Shown here one piece after another: positions 1 through 6,001 of a DNA stretch of 6,038 bases. The notes under the pieces were generated by a model that ran no database searches, was not told the DNA's origin, and was given only the letters and a program-made list of their open reading frames with translations. Within the stretch, counting starts at the first letter, position 1, and each line of letters starts with the position of its first letter. Origin of the DNA: an uncultured Lachnospiraceae bacterium (lineage in GTDB: Bacteria > Bacillota_A > Clostridia > Lachnospirales > Lachnospiraceae); contig CAMOGO010000084.1 in assembly GCA_946614075.1 (NCBI GenBank), positions 1-6,038 of the forward strand, in the 5' to 3' direction. The position numbers and the translations under genes are program-made.

Positions 1-200
1 TCGCCAAGGAGATCGAGCGTCTCGAGAAGGAGAAGAAGAGACTTGAGGGCGAGTTGGCCCGTTCCCACGGTATGCTGTCCAATGAGAAGTTTGTGAGCAA
101 GGCTCCTGAGGCCAAGATCGCCGCAGAGCGCGAGAAGCTTGCAAACTATGAGCAGATGATGAGCCAGGTCGAGGAGCGCCTCGCACAGCTTAAGAAATAA
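1..200 (+). CDS. valS: Valyl-tRNA synthetase, C-terminal end (partial)
   Basis: Only the last 65 codons are present, read from base 3 to the TAA at 198-200; the 5' part lies outside the window. The peptide is highly charged and heptad-like (start AKEIERLEKEKKRLEGELAR) and carries the pattern L-S-N-E-K-F-V-S-K-A-P-E, followed by A-A-E-R-E-K-L. This matches the C-terminal coiled-coil arm of bacterial ValRS (family pattern L-x-N-x-x-F-x-x-K-A-P, then a V/A-x-x-E-R-x-K-L helix). In the family this arm packs on the tRNA-Val elbow and helps aminoacylation; the enzyme is cytosolic and charges tRNA-Val with valine. The arm ends at the usual place, so the gene's end looks intact. Recognition rests on this arm alone, because the catalytic HIGH and KMSKS motifs are not in view. 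Confidence 0.92.
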   Translation, partial: AKEIERLEKEKKRLEGELARSHGMLSNEKFVSKAPEAKIAAEREKLANYEQMMSQVEERLAQLKK

Positions 201-202
201 AG

Positions 203-268
203 GATGACAACGGGGACGGTTCTCGGTGTCACCTGCTGGTGACAACGAGAACCGTCCCCGTTGTCATC
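203..268. repeat. REPIN-like nested inverted repeat / long hairpin
   Basis: Bases 203-225 are perfectly complementary to 246-268 (23 bp). After one mismatch (226/245), seven more pairs (227-233 with 238-244) close on the four-base loop TGCT at 234-237. The stem is therefore 30 paired positions with one mismatch. Each arm is itself a 27-bp unit bounded by short inverted ends: 240-266 runs TGACAAC to GTTGTCA around a GAACCGTCCCC core, and 205-231 is the same unit inverted with one changed base. Two inverted copies of a small palindrome-ended unit is the architecture of REPINs mobilised by Y1/RAYT transposases. I recall GGGGACGGTTCT-core repeats from many bacterial genomes, but could not search. 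It begins three bases after the valS stop. No U-tract follows, so it is not a classical intrinsic terminator, though it could block or stabilise transcripts. Confidence 0.85.
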
Positions 269-277
269 ATGTCATCA
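262..277. repeat. 8-bp perfect tandem repeat TGTCATCA x2
   Basis: TGTCATCA occurs at 262-269 and again immediately at 270-277. The first copy overlaps the right end of the long inverted repeat; the second lies just outside it. It may come from replication slippage at the repeat boundary or be a remnant of insertion. No matching copy is present at the left boundary, so a simple target-site duplication is not supported. Confidence 0.6.
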
Positions 278-288
278 CAATTTCAGCT

Positions 289-317
289 TTGACAGCATTT
301 GGCAGATGAAGTATAAT
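289..317 (+). promoter_or_regulatory. Consensus sigma-A (sigma-70) promoter of pspA
   Basis: The -35 box TTGACA (289-294) and -10 box TATAAT (312-317) both match the consensus in all six positions and are separated by exactly 17 bp. Transcription would be expected to start near 323-326, about 40 bases before the pspA ATG at 365. The pair lies in a non-coding gap between valS and pspA, just downstream of the long inverted repeat. I see no SigW-type -35 (TGAAAC) or other alternative-sigma promoter in this gap, and no obvious palindromic operator over the boxes. Confidence 0.88.
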
Positions 318-337
318 ATCTCCAAATGATGCACCAC

Positions 338-360
338 CCCGCGTGGCGGGAAAAGGAGGA
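338..360 (+). promoter_or_regulatory. pspA leader: small GC hairpin and strong RBS
   Basis: In the predicted 5' leader, CCCGC (338-342) pairs with GCGGG (346-350) around the loop GTG. Four bases later comes the near-perfect Shine-Dalgarno AGGAGGA (354-360), four bases before the ATG at 365. The RBS fixes the start of pspA. The hairpin is short and does not cover the RBS, so a regulatory role is speculative; it may simply protect the 5' end. Confidence 0.55.
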
Positions 361-364
361 GAAA

Positions 365-1054
365 ATGGGTATTATCAAGAGATTCACCGATATCATGGCA
401 GCGAATATCAACGCACTTCTTGACAGAGCCGAGGATCCGTCCAAGATGATCGACCAGTACATTCGTGACCTGGAGTCTGATCTGGCGAAGGTCAAGGCTG
501 AGACCGCCGCGATCATGGCAGAGGAGGTTCGTGCGAAGAGAGAGGTTGACGAGTGCGCTGCTGAGATCGCAAAGATGCAGAAATACGCCGAGAAGGCTGT
601 CCTGGCAGGCAATGACGAGGATGCGAAGCAGTTCCTGAACAAAAAGTCCATCCTCATGGAGAAGCAGGCAGGACTGGTCCAGGCATACGCGCTGGCTTCC
701 GACAATTCTGCCAAGATGAAGCAGATGCACGACAAGCTGTGCAAGGATATCGCCAGCCTGAATGCCCGCCGTGAGGCCATCAAGGCGAAGGTTGCCGTTG
801 CCAAGACCCAGGAGAGAGTCAACAAGATCACATCCAGCATGCAGAGCGTGGAGAATGCGAACCAGCGCATGTCCGAGATCGACAAGATGGAGGCGAAGGC
901 CAACAAGATGCTCGATGAGGCAAATGCGATGGCTGAGTTGAATCAGGCTGATATCTCCGGCGAGGTCGGAAGCCTGATGTCGAAGTACGACAATGTTCCA
1001 AGCGCAGCGGTTGAGGATGAGCTCGAGGCTCTGAAGGCACGTCTCGGGAAGTAA
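365..1054 (+). CDS. pspA: PspA/IM30 family envelope-stress protein
   Basis: The 229-residue product matches the usual 220-230 of PspA, LiaH and Vipp1 (IM30) proteins. It opens with the family signature MGIIKRFTDIMAANINALLD, an amphipathic helix that inserts into stressed membranes, followed by the conserved E-D-P turn (23-25) and M-I-D-Q-Y-I-R-D-L-E. The rest is almost entirely charged coiled coil, including the YAEKAVLAGNDEDAKQFL segment typical of the family core. There is no signal peptide or transmembrane helix. Members assemble into large helical or ring oligomers that bind the inner face of the cytoplasmic membrane and limit leakage of the proton gradient. ATG 365 is chosen because AGGAGGA sits four bases upstream; an in-frame ATG at 326 lies at the predicted transcript 5' end and lacks an RBS. 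Codon use is strongly biased to GAG and AAG, fitting good expression from the consensus promoter. A YdjI-like SPFH gene follows 93 bases later. Confidence 0.95.
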   Translation: MGIIKRFTDIMAANINALLDRAEDPSKMIDQYIRDLESDLAKVKAETAAIMAEEVRAKREVDECAAEIAKMQKYAEKAVLAGNDEDAKQFLNKKSILMEKQAGLVQAYALASDNSAKMKQMHDKLCKDIASLNARREAIKAKVAVAKTQERVNKITSSMQSVENANQRMSEIDKMEAKANKMLDEANAMAELNQADISGEVGSLMSKYDNVPSAAVEDELEALKARLGK

Positions 1055-1076
1055 AGTCCTAAAGACATAAGATCCT

Positions 1077-1118
1077 ATGACGGCGTGGTATGACGCAAAG
1101 GCATACCACGCCGTTCAT
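1077..1118 (+). other. Long stem-loop between pspA and the SPFH gene
   Basis: CGGCGTGGTATG (1081-1092) pairs perfectly with CATACCACGCCG (1102-1113). ATGA (1077-1080) and TCAT (1115-1118) extend the stem to 16 bp if T1114 bulges out; the loop is nine bases (1093-1101). The bases that follow (GCGTATCAGACAG) contain no U-tract, so a classical rho-independent terminator is unlikely. A processing or stability hairpin that sets different levels of the two cistrons, or partial attenuation, is more plausible. No independent promoter for the downstream gene is evident. Confidence 0.7.
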
Positions 1119-1147
1119 GCGTATCAGACAGAAAGGACGGTTTCAGG

Positions 1148-2002
1148 ATGGGACTTTTTGGTTCGGATGAGAAAATGGTAATCGAGTGGAAACAGGACCG
1201 GGACGATGTCCTGTTCTGGAAATGGAGAGGCGCAGCGATCACCAAAAATGACAAGCTCCTGGTAAAATCCGGCCAGATAGCCGTGCTCCAGGGAAACGGC
1301 CGTATGGTGGGCATCTTTGATAATCCGGGCACCTATGAGCTGGAATCCTTCATCGAGCCTTTGAAGAAGGAAGCCGGAGGATCCTTTTTTAATATTGGTG
1401 TGGACAAGCTGAAGCTGGAGGTTTTCTTCATGCACATGGATGAGTTCACCGTGCGCTGGGGGACGAAGGCACCCATAGCCATTTCCTCCGGAGACAGCGC
1501 CGAGGGCCTGAAGGTAAGGGCTTTTGGACATTTCCGCGCCAAAATCACGGATTTCGCCGTGATGAAAGAGTTCCTCATCGGGGAGGATAAGGAGCGCTAC
1601 ACGACGGGAAATCTGCAGGATGATCTCATGGGACGGATCTCTCAGCTGCTGATGAAGTGGCTGCCCCGTGCGGGCAATACCCTGCCGCAGCTGCAGGGCG
1701 GCGCGGAGTGGGTTGCCTCCAATATGAAGGATGATCTGGATTATGAGCTGGTGAAAAAGGGAATCTCGGTGCTCGATGTGACGATCGAGAGCCTGACGAT
1801 GCCGCAGCCGTCCACATGGACAAATCCATATTCCAAAATCGGAGGGACTTCATCCGGGACATCACACGGGAATAACGCAGGATGGACCACCTATCACGGC
1901 GGACAGACCTCCGGCGCACCGAAGTACGCATTCTGCCCGGCTTGCGGAACCAAGCTGAATGGTGCAAGGTACTGCCCGCAGTGCGGCAGAAAGGCCGAGT
2001 AA
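1148..2002 (+). CDS. YdjI-like SPFH (Band 7) protein with C-terminal zinc ribbon
   Basis: The 284-residue protein has no signal peptide or membrane span. Residues about 10-65 (IEW at 12-14, DKLLVKSGQIAVLQGNG, then FDNPGTYEL at 57-65) match the start of the SPFH/Band 7 domain of the 'virion core protein-like' YdjI family. The domain continues to about residue 218 (FFMHMDEFTVRWGTKAPI, then an alpha-helical part ending KKGISVLDVTIESL). A Gly/Ser/Thr-rich linker (about 220-258) leads to a single zinc ribbon with Cys263, Cys266, Cys276 and Cys279 (CPAC and CPQC). In Bacillus subtilis YdjI is encoded with pspA (ydjF), ydjG and ydjH and helps place that complex at the membrane. Here it directly follows pspA, so a partner role for PspA at the membrane is inferred. 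AAAGGA at 1132-1137 is a plausible RBS with 10-base spacing. Family call is firm; function is by homology only. Confidence 0.88.
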   Translation: MGLFGSDEKMVIEWKQDRDDVLFWKWRGAAITKNDKLLVKSGQIAVLQGNGRMVGIFDNPGTYELESFIEPLKKEAGGSFFNIGVDKLKLEVFFMHMDEFTVRWGTKAPIAISSGDSAEGLKVRAFGHFRAKITDFAVMKEFLIGEDKERYTTGNLQDDLMGRISQLLMKWLPRAGNTLPQLQGGAEWVASNMKDDLDYELVKKGISVLDVTIESLTMPQPSTWTNPYSKIGGTSSGTSHGNNAGWTTYHGGQTSGAPKYAFCPACGTKLNGARYCPQCGRKAE

Positions 2003-2044
2003 AGAAAGAAACTTACGACTCATTTTTCGACTCAAAGGAGAAAT

Positions 2045-4465
2045 ATGATTGATCTGAATACATTAAATGCCCCGCAGGCCGAGGCAGTCCGGACGACCGA
2101 GGGCCCGGTTCTGATCCTGGCCGGAGCGGGATCCGGCAAAACACGCGCTCTGACCTTCCGGATCGCATACCTGATCGAGGAGGGGGTCAATCCCTGGAAT
2201 ATCCTGGCGATCACCTTCACCAACAAGGCCGCGGCCGAGATGAGGGAGAGGGTAGACCGTCTCGTGGATTTTGGCGCGGAGAGCATCTGGGTTTCGACCT
2301 TCCACTCCATGTGCGCGAGGATCCTGAGACGCCACGGGAGTTTCTTAGGCTACGATCAGGCGTTTACGATCTACGACACCGATGATCAGAAAACGCTCAT
2401 CCGTCAGTGCATCAAGAAGCTGGATTTCGATCCGAAGATGTACAAGGAGCGGAATGTGCTGGCTGAGATTTCGGCCGCGAAAAACGAGATGATAAGCCCA
2501 GACGATTTTGCGCGTGAGGCCTCCGGAGATTTCCGCCGGATGCAGCTGGGCGAGATCTATGCCGAGTACGAGAGCCAGTGCCTGAAGAACAACGCCATGG
2601 ATTTCGACGATCTCCTGGTGAAGACCGTAAAGCTCCTGCAGGAGAACCGTGAGGTGCGCGAGTACTATCAGGAGCGCTTCCGTTACATCCTGGTGGATGA
2701 GTATCAGGATACCAACACGGTCCAGTTTGAGCTGGTAAGGCTTCTGGCAGGCAAATACAAAAATCTTTGCGTGGTCGGAGATGACGATCAGTCCATCTAC
2801 AAATTCCGCGGCGCGAACATTTACAATATCCTGAACTTTGAAAAGGAATATCCTGGGGCCAAGGTGATCCGCCTCGAGCAGAATTACCGGTCCACGCAGA
2901 ATATTCTGGATGCAGCCTATGGCGTCATCCACAATAACCAGGGACGAAAGGAAAAGCGTCTGTGGACGGACCAGGAGGGCGGTGCGAAGGTGCGCTACCG
3001 TGCCTTTGATACGGCGCGTGAGGAGGCCGAGGCGATCCTGCGAGACATCGAGAAGGCGGTCGAGGCAGGCTGTGAACGGAAGGAGTGCGCGATTTTGTAC
3101 CGCACCAACGCTCAGTCGCGAGTCCTCGAGGAGCAGTGCGTCGCACGGGATATGCCGTATCGCCTGGTGGGCGGCGTCAATTTCTATCAGAGGATGGAGA
3201 TCAAGGACATCCTGGCTTATCTGAAAACGGTCGAAAACGGGAGCGATGACCTGGCGGCGCAGCGCATCATCAATGTGCCTAAGCGCGGCATCGGCGCAAC
3301 ATCGATCGGAAAGCTGATGACCTTCGCCCAGGTGAATGAGATGAGCTTCTACGAGGCCTGCCGGCACGCGCCATACATCCCCGGCATGGGGAAGGCGGCT
3401 GCGAAGGTGGAGAGCTTTGTCGCCGAGATCGAAAGCTTCCGGAAGCTTGCCGAGGAGGAGAGCCTGCAGGAGCTGATCGAGGATATCCTGGAGAAGACCG
3501 GCTACCAGAAGGAGCTCGAGGAGGAGAATACCGTCGAGTCCCAGACCCGCCTGGAGAACATCGAGGAAATGATCAGCAAGGCGGTGGATTTTGAGAAGGA
3601 TGCCGAGGATACGGATACGAAGCCTACGCTGGGGGATTTTCTGGAGCAGGTGTCCCTCGTTTCGGATCTTGACAGCGTCAATGCCGATGAGGACAGGATT
3701 TTCCTGATGACGCTGCACAGTGCGAAGGGACTGGAGTTTGAGCGCGTCTATCTTTCCGGCATGGAGGATGGGCTTTTCCCGAGCTATATGTCGATCAGCT
3801 CCGGAGACCCGGAGGAGCTCGAGGAGGAGAGACGGCTTTGCTATGTCGGCATCACACGGGCGAAAAAGGAGCTCATGCTGACGAGCGCCAAGTCCCGGAT
3901 GATCAATGGCGAGACCCGGTTCAACCGGCCTTCCCGGTTTATCGATGAGATCCCGGCGGAGGTCATGGACGGAAGCCGGGCAAAGAGTCCCTACGAGGAG
4001 TGGAAGAGCGCGCATCCGGAGTATGCCGGGGCGATGAAGAGCGGACAGGGCGTCTATGGAAGCGTCGGCTATTACGCGGCCAAGGCGAGTGCCGCAGAAG
4101 GCTATACCGGTGCATCCGGAGGCTATGGCAGATCTGCCGGGATGGGCCAGGGCCGGAGCGGAGCGGGTAAAGGTGCAGGCCTTTCCAAGAGTATCGATTC
4201 CGCGAATCCAGGTTTTGGGAAGTCCTGGGATGCCGATGACGCGAAAGCTGTCTACAGTTTGAAAAAGGCAGCGGCAGCCGCAGCGGACGGCGATCTTGGC
4301 TATCATACCGGAGACCGTGTCCGCCACAAAAAATTCGGCGAGGGCATAGTCCGCGAGATCGAGGAGCAGACCAGAGACAGCCTGGTGACCGTCGATTTTG
4401 ACACGGCAGGAACCAAGAAAATGTACGCCGGCTTCGCTAAGCTGGAGAAGATCGAGGAGAGTTAA
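2045..4465 (+). CDS. pcrA: ATP-dependent DNA helicase PcrA (UvrD family, SF1A)
   Basis: The 806-residue protein carries the full SF1A set in order: Q motif (LNAPQAEAV, 7-15), Walker A (AGAGSGKT, 26-33, Lys32), Ia (TFTNKAAAEM, 57-66), Ib (STFHS, 84-88), DExx box (VDEYQD, 217-222), III (GDDDQSIYKFRGA, 245-257), IV (QNYRST, 279-284), V (TLHSAKGLEF, 556-565) and VI (YVGITRAKKEL, from 600). Residues about 754-803 (GDRVRHKKFGEG onward) form the C-terminal Tudor-like domain that contacts RNA polymerase in PcrA/UvrD. The enzyme is a 3'-5' helicase acting in the cytosol in excision repair, removal of RecA filaments, and conflicts between replication and transcription. It is longer than typical PcrA (about 740) because of a Gly/Ala/Tyr-rich linker (about 638-753). 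AAAGGAG at 2034-2040 precedes the ATG by four bases. PcrA rather than Rep or UvrD is chosen from the Gram-positive context. Confidence 0.96.
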   Translation: MIDLNTLNAPQAEAVRTTEGPVLILAGAGSGKTRALTFRIAYLIEEGVNPWNILAITFTNKAAAEMRERVDRLVDFGAESIWVSTFHSMCARILRRHGSFLGYDQAFTIYDTDDQKTLIRQCIKKLDFDPKMYKERNVLAEISAAKNEMISPDDFAREASGDFRRMQLGEIYAEYESQCLKNNAMDFDDLLVKTVKLLQENREVREYYQERFRYILVDEYQDTNTVQFELVRLLAGKYKNLCVVGDDDQSIYKFRGANIYNILNFEKEYPGAKVIRLEQNYRSTQNILDAAYGVIHNNQGRKEKRLWTDQEGGAKVRYRAFDTAREEAEAILRDIEKAVEAGCERKECAILYRTNAQSRVLEEQCVARDMPYRLVGGVNFYQRMEIKDILAYLKTVENGSDDLAAQRIINVPKRGIGATSIGKLMTFAQVNEMSFYEACRHAPYIPGMGKAAAKVESFVAEIESFRKLAEEESLQELIEDILEKTGYQKELEEENTVESQTRLENIEEMISKAVDFEKDAEDTDTKPTLGDFLEQVSLVSDLDSVNADEDRIFLMTLHSAKGLEFERVYLSGMEDGLFPSYMSISSGDPEELEEERRLCYVGITRAKKELMLTSAKSRMINGETRFNRPSRFIDEIPAEVMDGSRAKSPYEEWKSAHPEYAGAMKSGQGVYGSVGYYAAKASAAEGYTGASGGYGRSAGMGQGRSGAGKGAGLSKSIDSANPGFGKSWDADDAKAVYSLKKAAAAAADGDLGYHTGDRVRHKKFGEGIVREIEEQTRDSLVTVDFDTAGTKKMYAGFAKLEKIEES

Positions 4466-4470
4466 GGACC

Positions 4471-4499
4471 TTGAGAGAAAAACCTGGGGCTATGATAGT
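4471..4499 (+). promoter_or_regulatory. Possible weak promoter before rlmD
   Basis: TTGAGA (4471-4476) is followed 17 bases later by GATAGT (4494-4499); the better -10 match TATGAT (4491-4496) has only 14-bp spacing. Neither arrangement is strong. The pair lies in the 60-base gap between pcrA and rlmD and could give rlmD its own transcript, but read-through from pcrA is equally compatible because no terminator is visible. Confidence 0.22.
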
Positions 4500-4525
4500 T
4501 CTTCAGGAATTAGAAAGATTATCAA

Positions 4526-5947
4526 ATGAGTGAAACCGAAAACATGAAAACAACCCTGAAAAAGGGCACACGCCTGACTGGGCTTGTGGAGCGAACGGAT
4601 TTCCCCAACCGGGGCATCCTTCATATCGATGGGAACCGGATTCTCTGCAAAAACGCCCTCGAGGGCCAGACTGTAGAGCTGGTGGTGACCAAGGCGCACA
4701 AGGGCAAGGGCGAGGGAAGACTCCTTTCTGTCGTAAAGCCTGCCCCGGAAGAGACGAGAGAGTGCGACTGCCCGCATTTTGGCATCTGCGGCAGCTGCGT
4801 CTACCGGACCTTCCCTTACGAAGAGCAGTGCCGGAGAAAGGGAGAGCAGGTGAAGAGTCTGCTTTTCCCAGTGGCCGGAGAGTTCCCCTATACGGGCGTG
4901 CGACCGAGTCCTGTGGAGTACGGCTACCGGAATAAGATGGAGTTCTCCTTCGGAGATGACTGTCCGGGCGGCGAGCTCCAGCTTGGCATGCACCGCCGCG
5001 GCAGCTTTTACGATGTGATCACGGTAGACGGCTGCCAGATCGTGGATGAAGACTATCGCCGCATCCTGACCTGTGTCCTGGAGTGGTGCCGGGTAAGAAA
5101 CCTGCCCTATTACCACAAAAATCACGTCGGCTTCCTGCGCCATCTGCTGGTACGAAAAGCAGCAAAGACCGGGGAAATCCTGATTGACATCGTGACCAGC
5201 TCCCAGACACCGGAAGGCTGGTCGGCAGAGGAGTTTGCCAAGGCGCTCGCAGCGCTGCCGCTTGACGGAAGCATCGCAGGCATTCTCCACACGACAAACG
5301 ACAGCCTGGCGGATGTGATCGCGAGTGACCGCACCGACATCCTGTACGGGAAGGATTATTTTACCGAGGAGCTCCTCGGTCTCACCTTCAAGATCACCCC
5401 GTTCTCCTTTTTCCAGACCAACTCCCTTGGAGCGGAGGTCCTGTACGAGACGGTGCGCGAGTATGTCGCCGAGGCCGTCCGCCGGGAGAGCGAACAGGGC
5501 AAAAATCCTGAGGAATTCACGGTCTTTGACCTTTACAGCGGGACCGGAACCATCGCCCAGCTCCTCGCAGCCTCCTTCAAAAAGGTAATCGGCGTGGAGA
5601 TCGTAGAGGAAGCCGTCGTCGCCGCCCGCGAAAACGCAGCGAGAAACGGACTGAAAAACTGCCGATTCCTCGCAGGCGACGTCCTGAAGGTCCTTGACAC
5701 CATCGAGGAGAAACCGGACCTGATCATCCTGGATCCGCCTCGCGACGGCATCCATCCCAAGGCCCTTCCAAAGATCCTCGCCTATGAGGTACCGTACATT
5801 GTCTATGTCTCATGCAAACCGACCAGCCTCGCCCGCGACTTAGAAGGCCTCCTCGCCACCGGCTACCGCCCCGTCACCGCCTGCAGCGTAGACATGTTCC
5901 CGGACACGACTGGGATTGAGACGGTTTGCCTCTTGAGCAGCCGATAA
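4526..5947 (+). CDS. rlmD: 23S rRNA (uracil-C5)-methyltransferase, RlmD/RlmCD type
   Basis: The 473-residue TrmA-superfamily enzyme transfers methyl from S-adenosylmethionine to C5 of uracil in 23S rRNA: U1939 in RlmD, and both U747 and U1939 in the Gram-positive dual enzyme RlmCD. Domains seen: an N-terminal TRAM RNA-binding domain (about 11-70); iron-sulfur ligands Cys82, Cys88 and Cys91 (CPHFGICGSC) with Cys170 in VDGCQ as likely fourth; FFQTN before the methyltransferase fold; SAM motif I (FDLYSGTGT, 334-342); LDPPRDG (402-408); catalytic Cys430 in YVSCKPTSLARDL; and the likely general base Glu465 near the C-terminus. The residue two before Glu465 is Gly463, where relatives often have His. 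ATG 4526 has no clear Shine-Dalgarno (only a distant AGGAA at 4505-4509 and weak purines at 4512-4518). It overlaps the end of a 13-codon open frame from 4492. The sequence alone does not decide U1939-only versus dual specificity. Confidence 0.94.
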   Translation: MSETENMKTTLKKGTRLTGLVERTDFPNRGILHIDGNRILCKNALEGQTVELVVTKAHKGKGEGRLLSVVKPAPEETRECDCPHFGICGSCVYRTFPYEEQCRRKGEQVKSLLFPVAGEFPYTGVRPSPVEYGYRNKMEFSFGDDCPGGELQLGMHRRGSFYDVITVDGCQIVDEDYRRILTCVLEWCRVRNLPYYHKNHVGFLRHLLVRKAAKTGEILIDIVTSSQTPEGWSAEEFAKALAALPLDGSIAGILHTTNDSLADVIASDRTDILYGKDYFTEELLGLTFKITPFSFFQTNSLGAEVLYETVREYVAEAVRRESEQGKNPEEFTVFDLYSGTGTIAQLLAASFKKVIGVEIVEEAVVAARENAARNGLKNCRFLAGDVLKVLDTIEEKPDLIILDPPRDGIHPKALPKILAYEVPYIVYVSCKPTSLARDLEGLLATGYRPVTACSVDMFPDTTGIETVCLLSSR

Positions 5948-5988
5948 TCTGACTCATACGTGCCCTTGAATCTGAAGATGGAGGAATT

Positions 5989-5994
5989 AAGGAG
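5989..5994 (+). promoter_or_regulatory. RBS that fixes the dtd start
   Basis: AAGGAG at 5989-5994 lies seven bases before the ATG at 6002. An in-frame ATG at 5978 would add MEELRRRK but contains the RBS inside its own coding sequence and has no RBS of its own, so 6002 is preferred. Confidence 0.7.
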
Positions 5995-6001
5995 AAGGAA
6001 A

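Noticed and set aside
203..268. Intrinsic terminator of valS
   Set aside because: The stem is strong, but the following bases (ATGTCATCACAA) have no U-tract on either strand. The nested symmetry fits a repeat element better. Some termination activity cannot be excluded.
326..364. Alternative upstream ATG for pspA adding 13 residues
   Set aside because: It falls at the predicted transcription start with no RBS, and the extension MMHHPAWREKEEK precedes the conserved PspA N-terminus. ATG 365 has an excellent RBS.
283..906. A 207-codon antisense frame over pspA, rich in Ser/Ala/Leu and membrane-like
   Set aside because: The opposite strand of a Glu/Lys/Ala coiled coil naturally reads as Leu/Phe/Ser-rich. 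pspA has a promoter, RBS and a full family match.
2910..3224. Plus-strand 104-codon frame within pcrA
   Set aside because: It is an Arg/Ser-rich out-of-frame shadow in the middle of the helicase gene, with no motif or RBS.
2345..4327. A 660-codon open frame antisense to pcrA
   Set aside because: It lies wholly inside a gene with every SF1A helicase motif. Biased third-position GC and frequent GAG/CTG codons remove stops from the opposite strand. Its translation shows no recognisable domain, only Leu/His/Arg-rich sequence.
4466..4525. Terminator after pcrA
   Set aside because: I found no stem of useful length and no U-run in the 60-base gap.
4490..5755. A 421-codon open frame antisense to rlmD
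   Set aside because: The plus strand carries TRAM, Fe-S cysteines, SAM motif and catalytic Cys in order. The antisense frame has no recognisable motif and is explained by codon bias.
5978..6001. Upstream in-frame start for dtd (MEELRRRK extension)
   Set aside because: It has no RBS, and the AAGGAG at 5989-5994 would lie inside its coding region. DTD proteins start at the M-R-x-V-x-Q motif.
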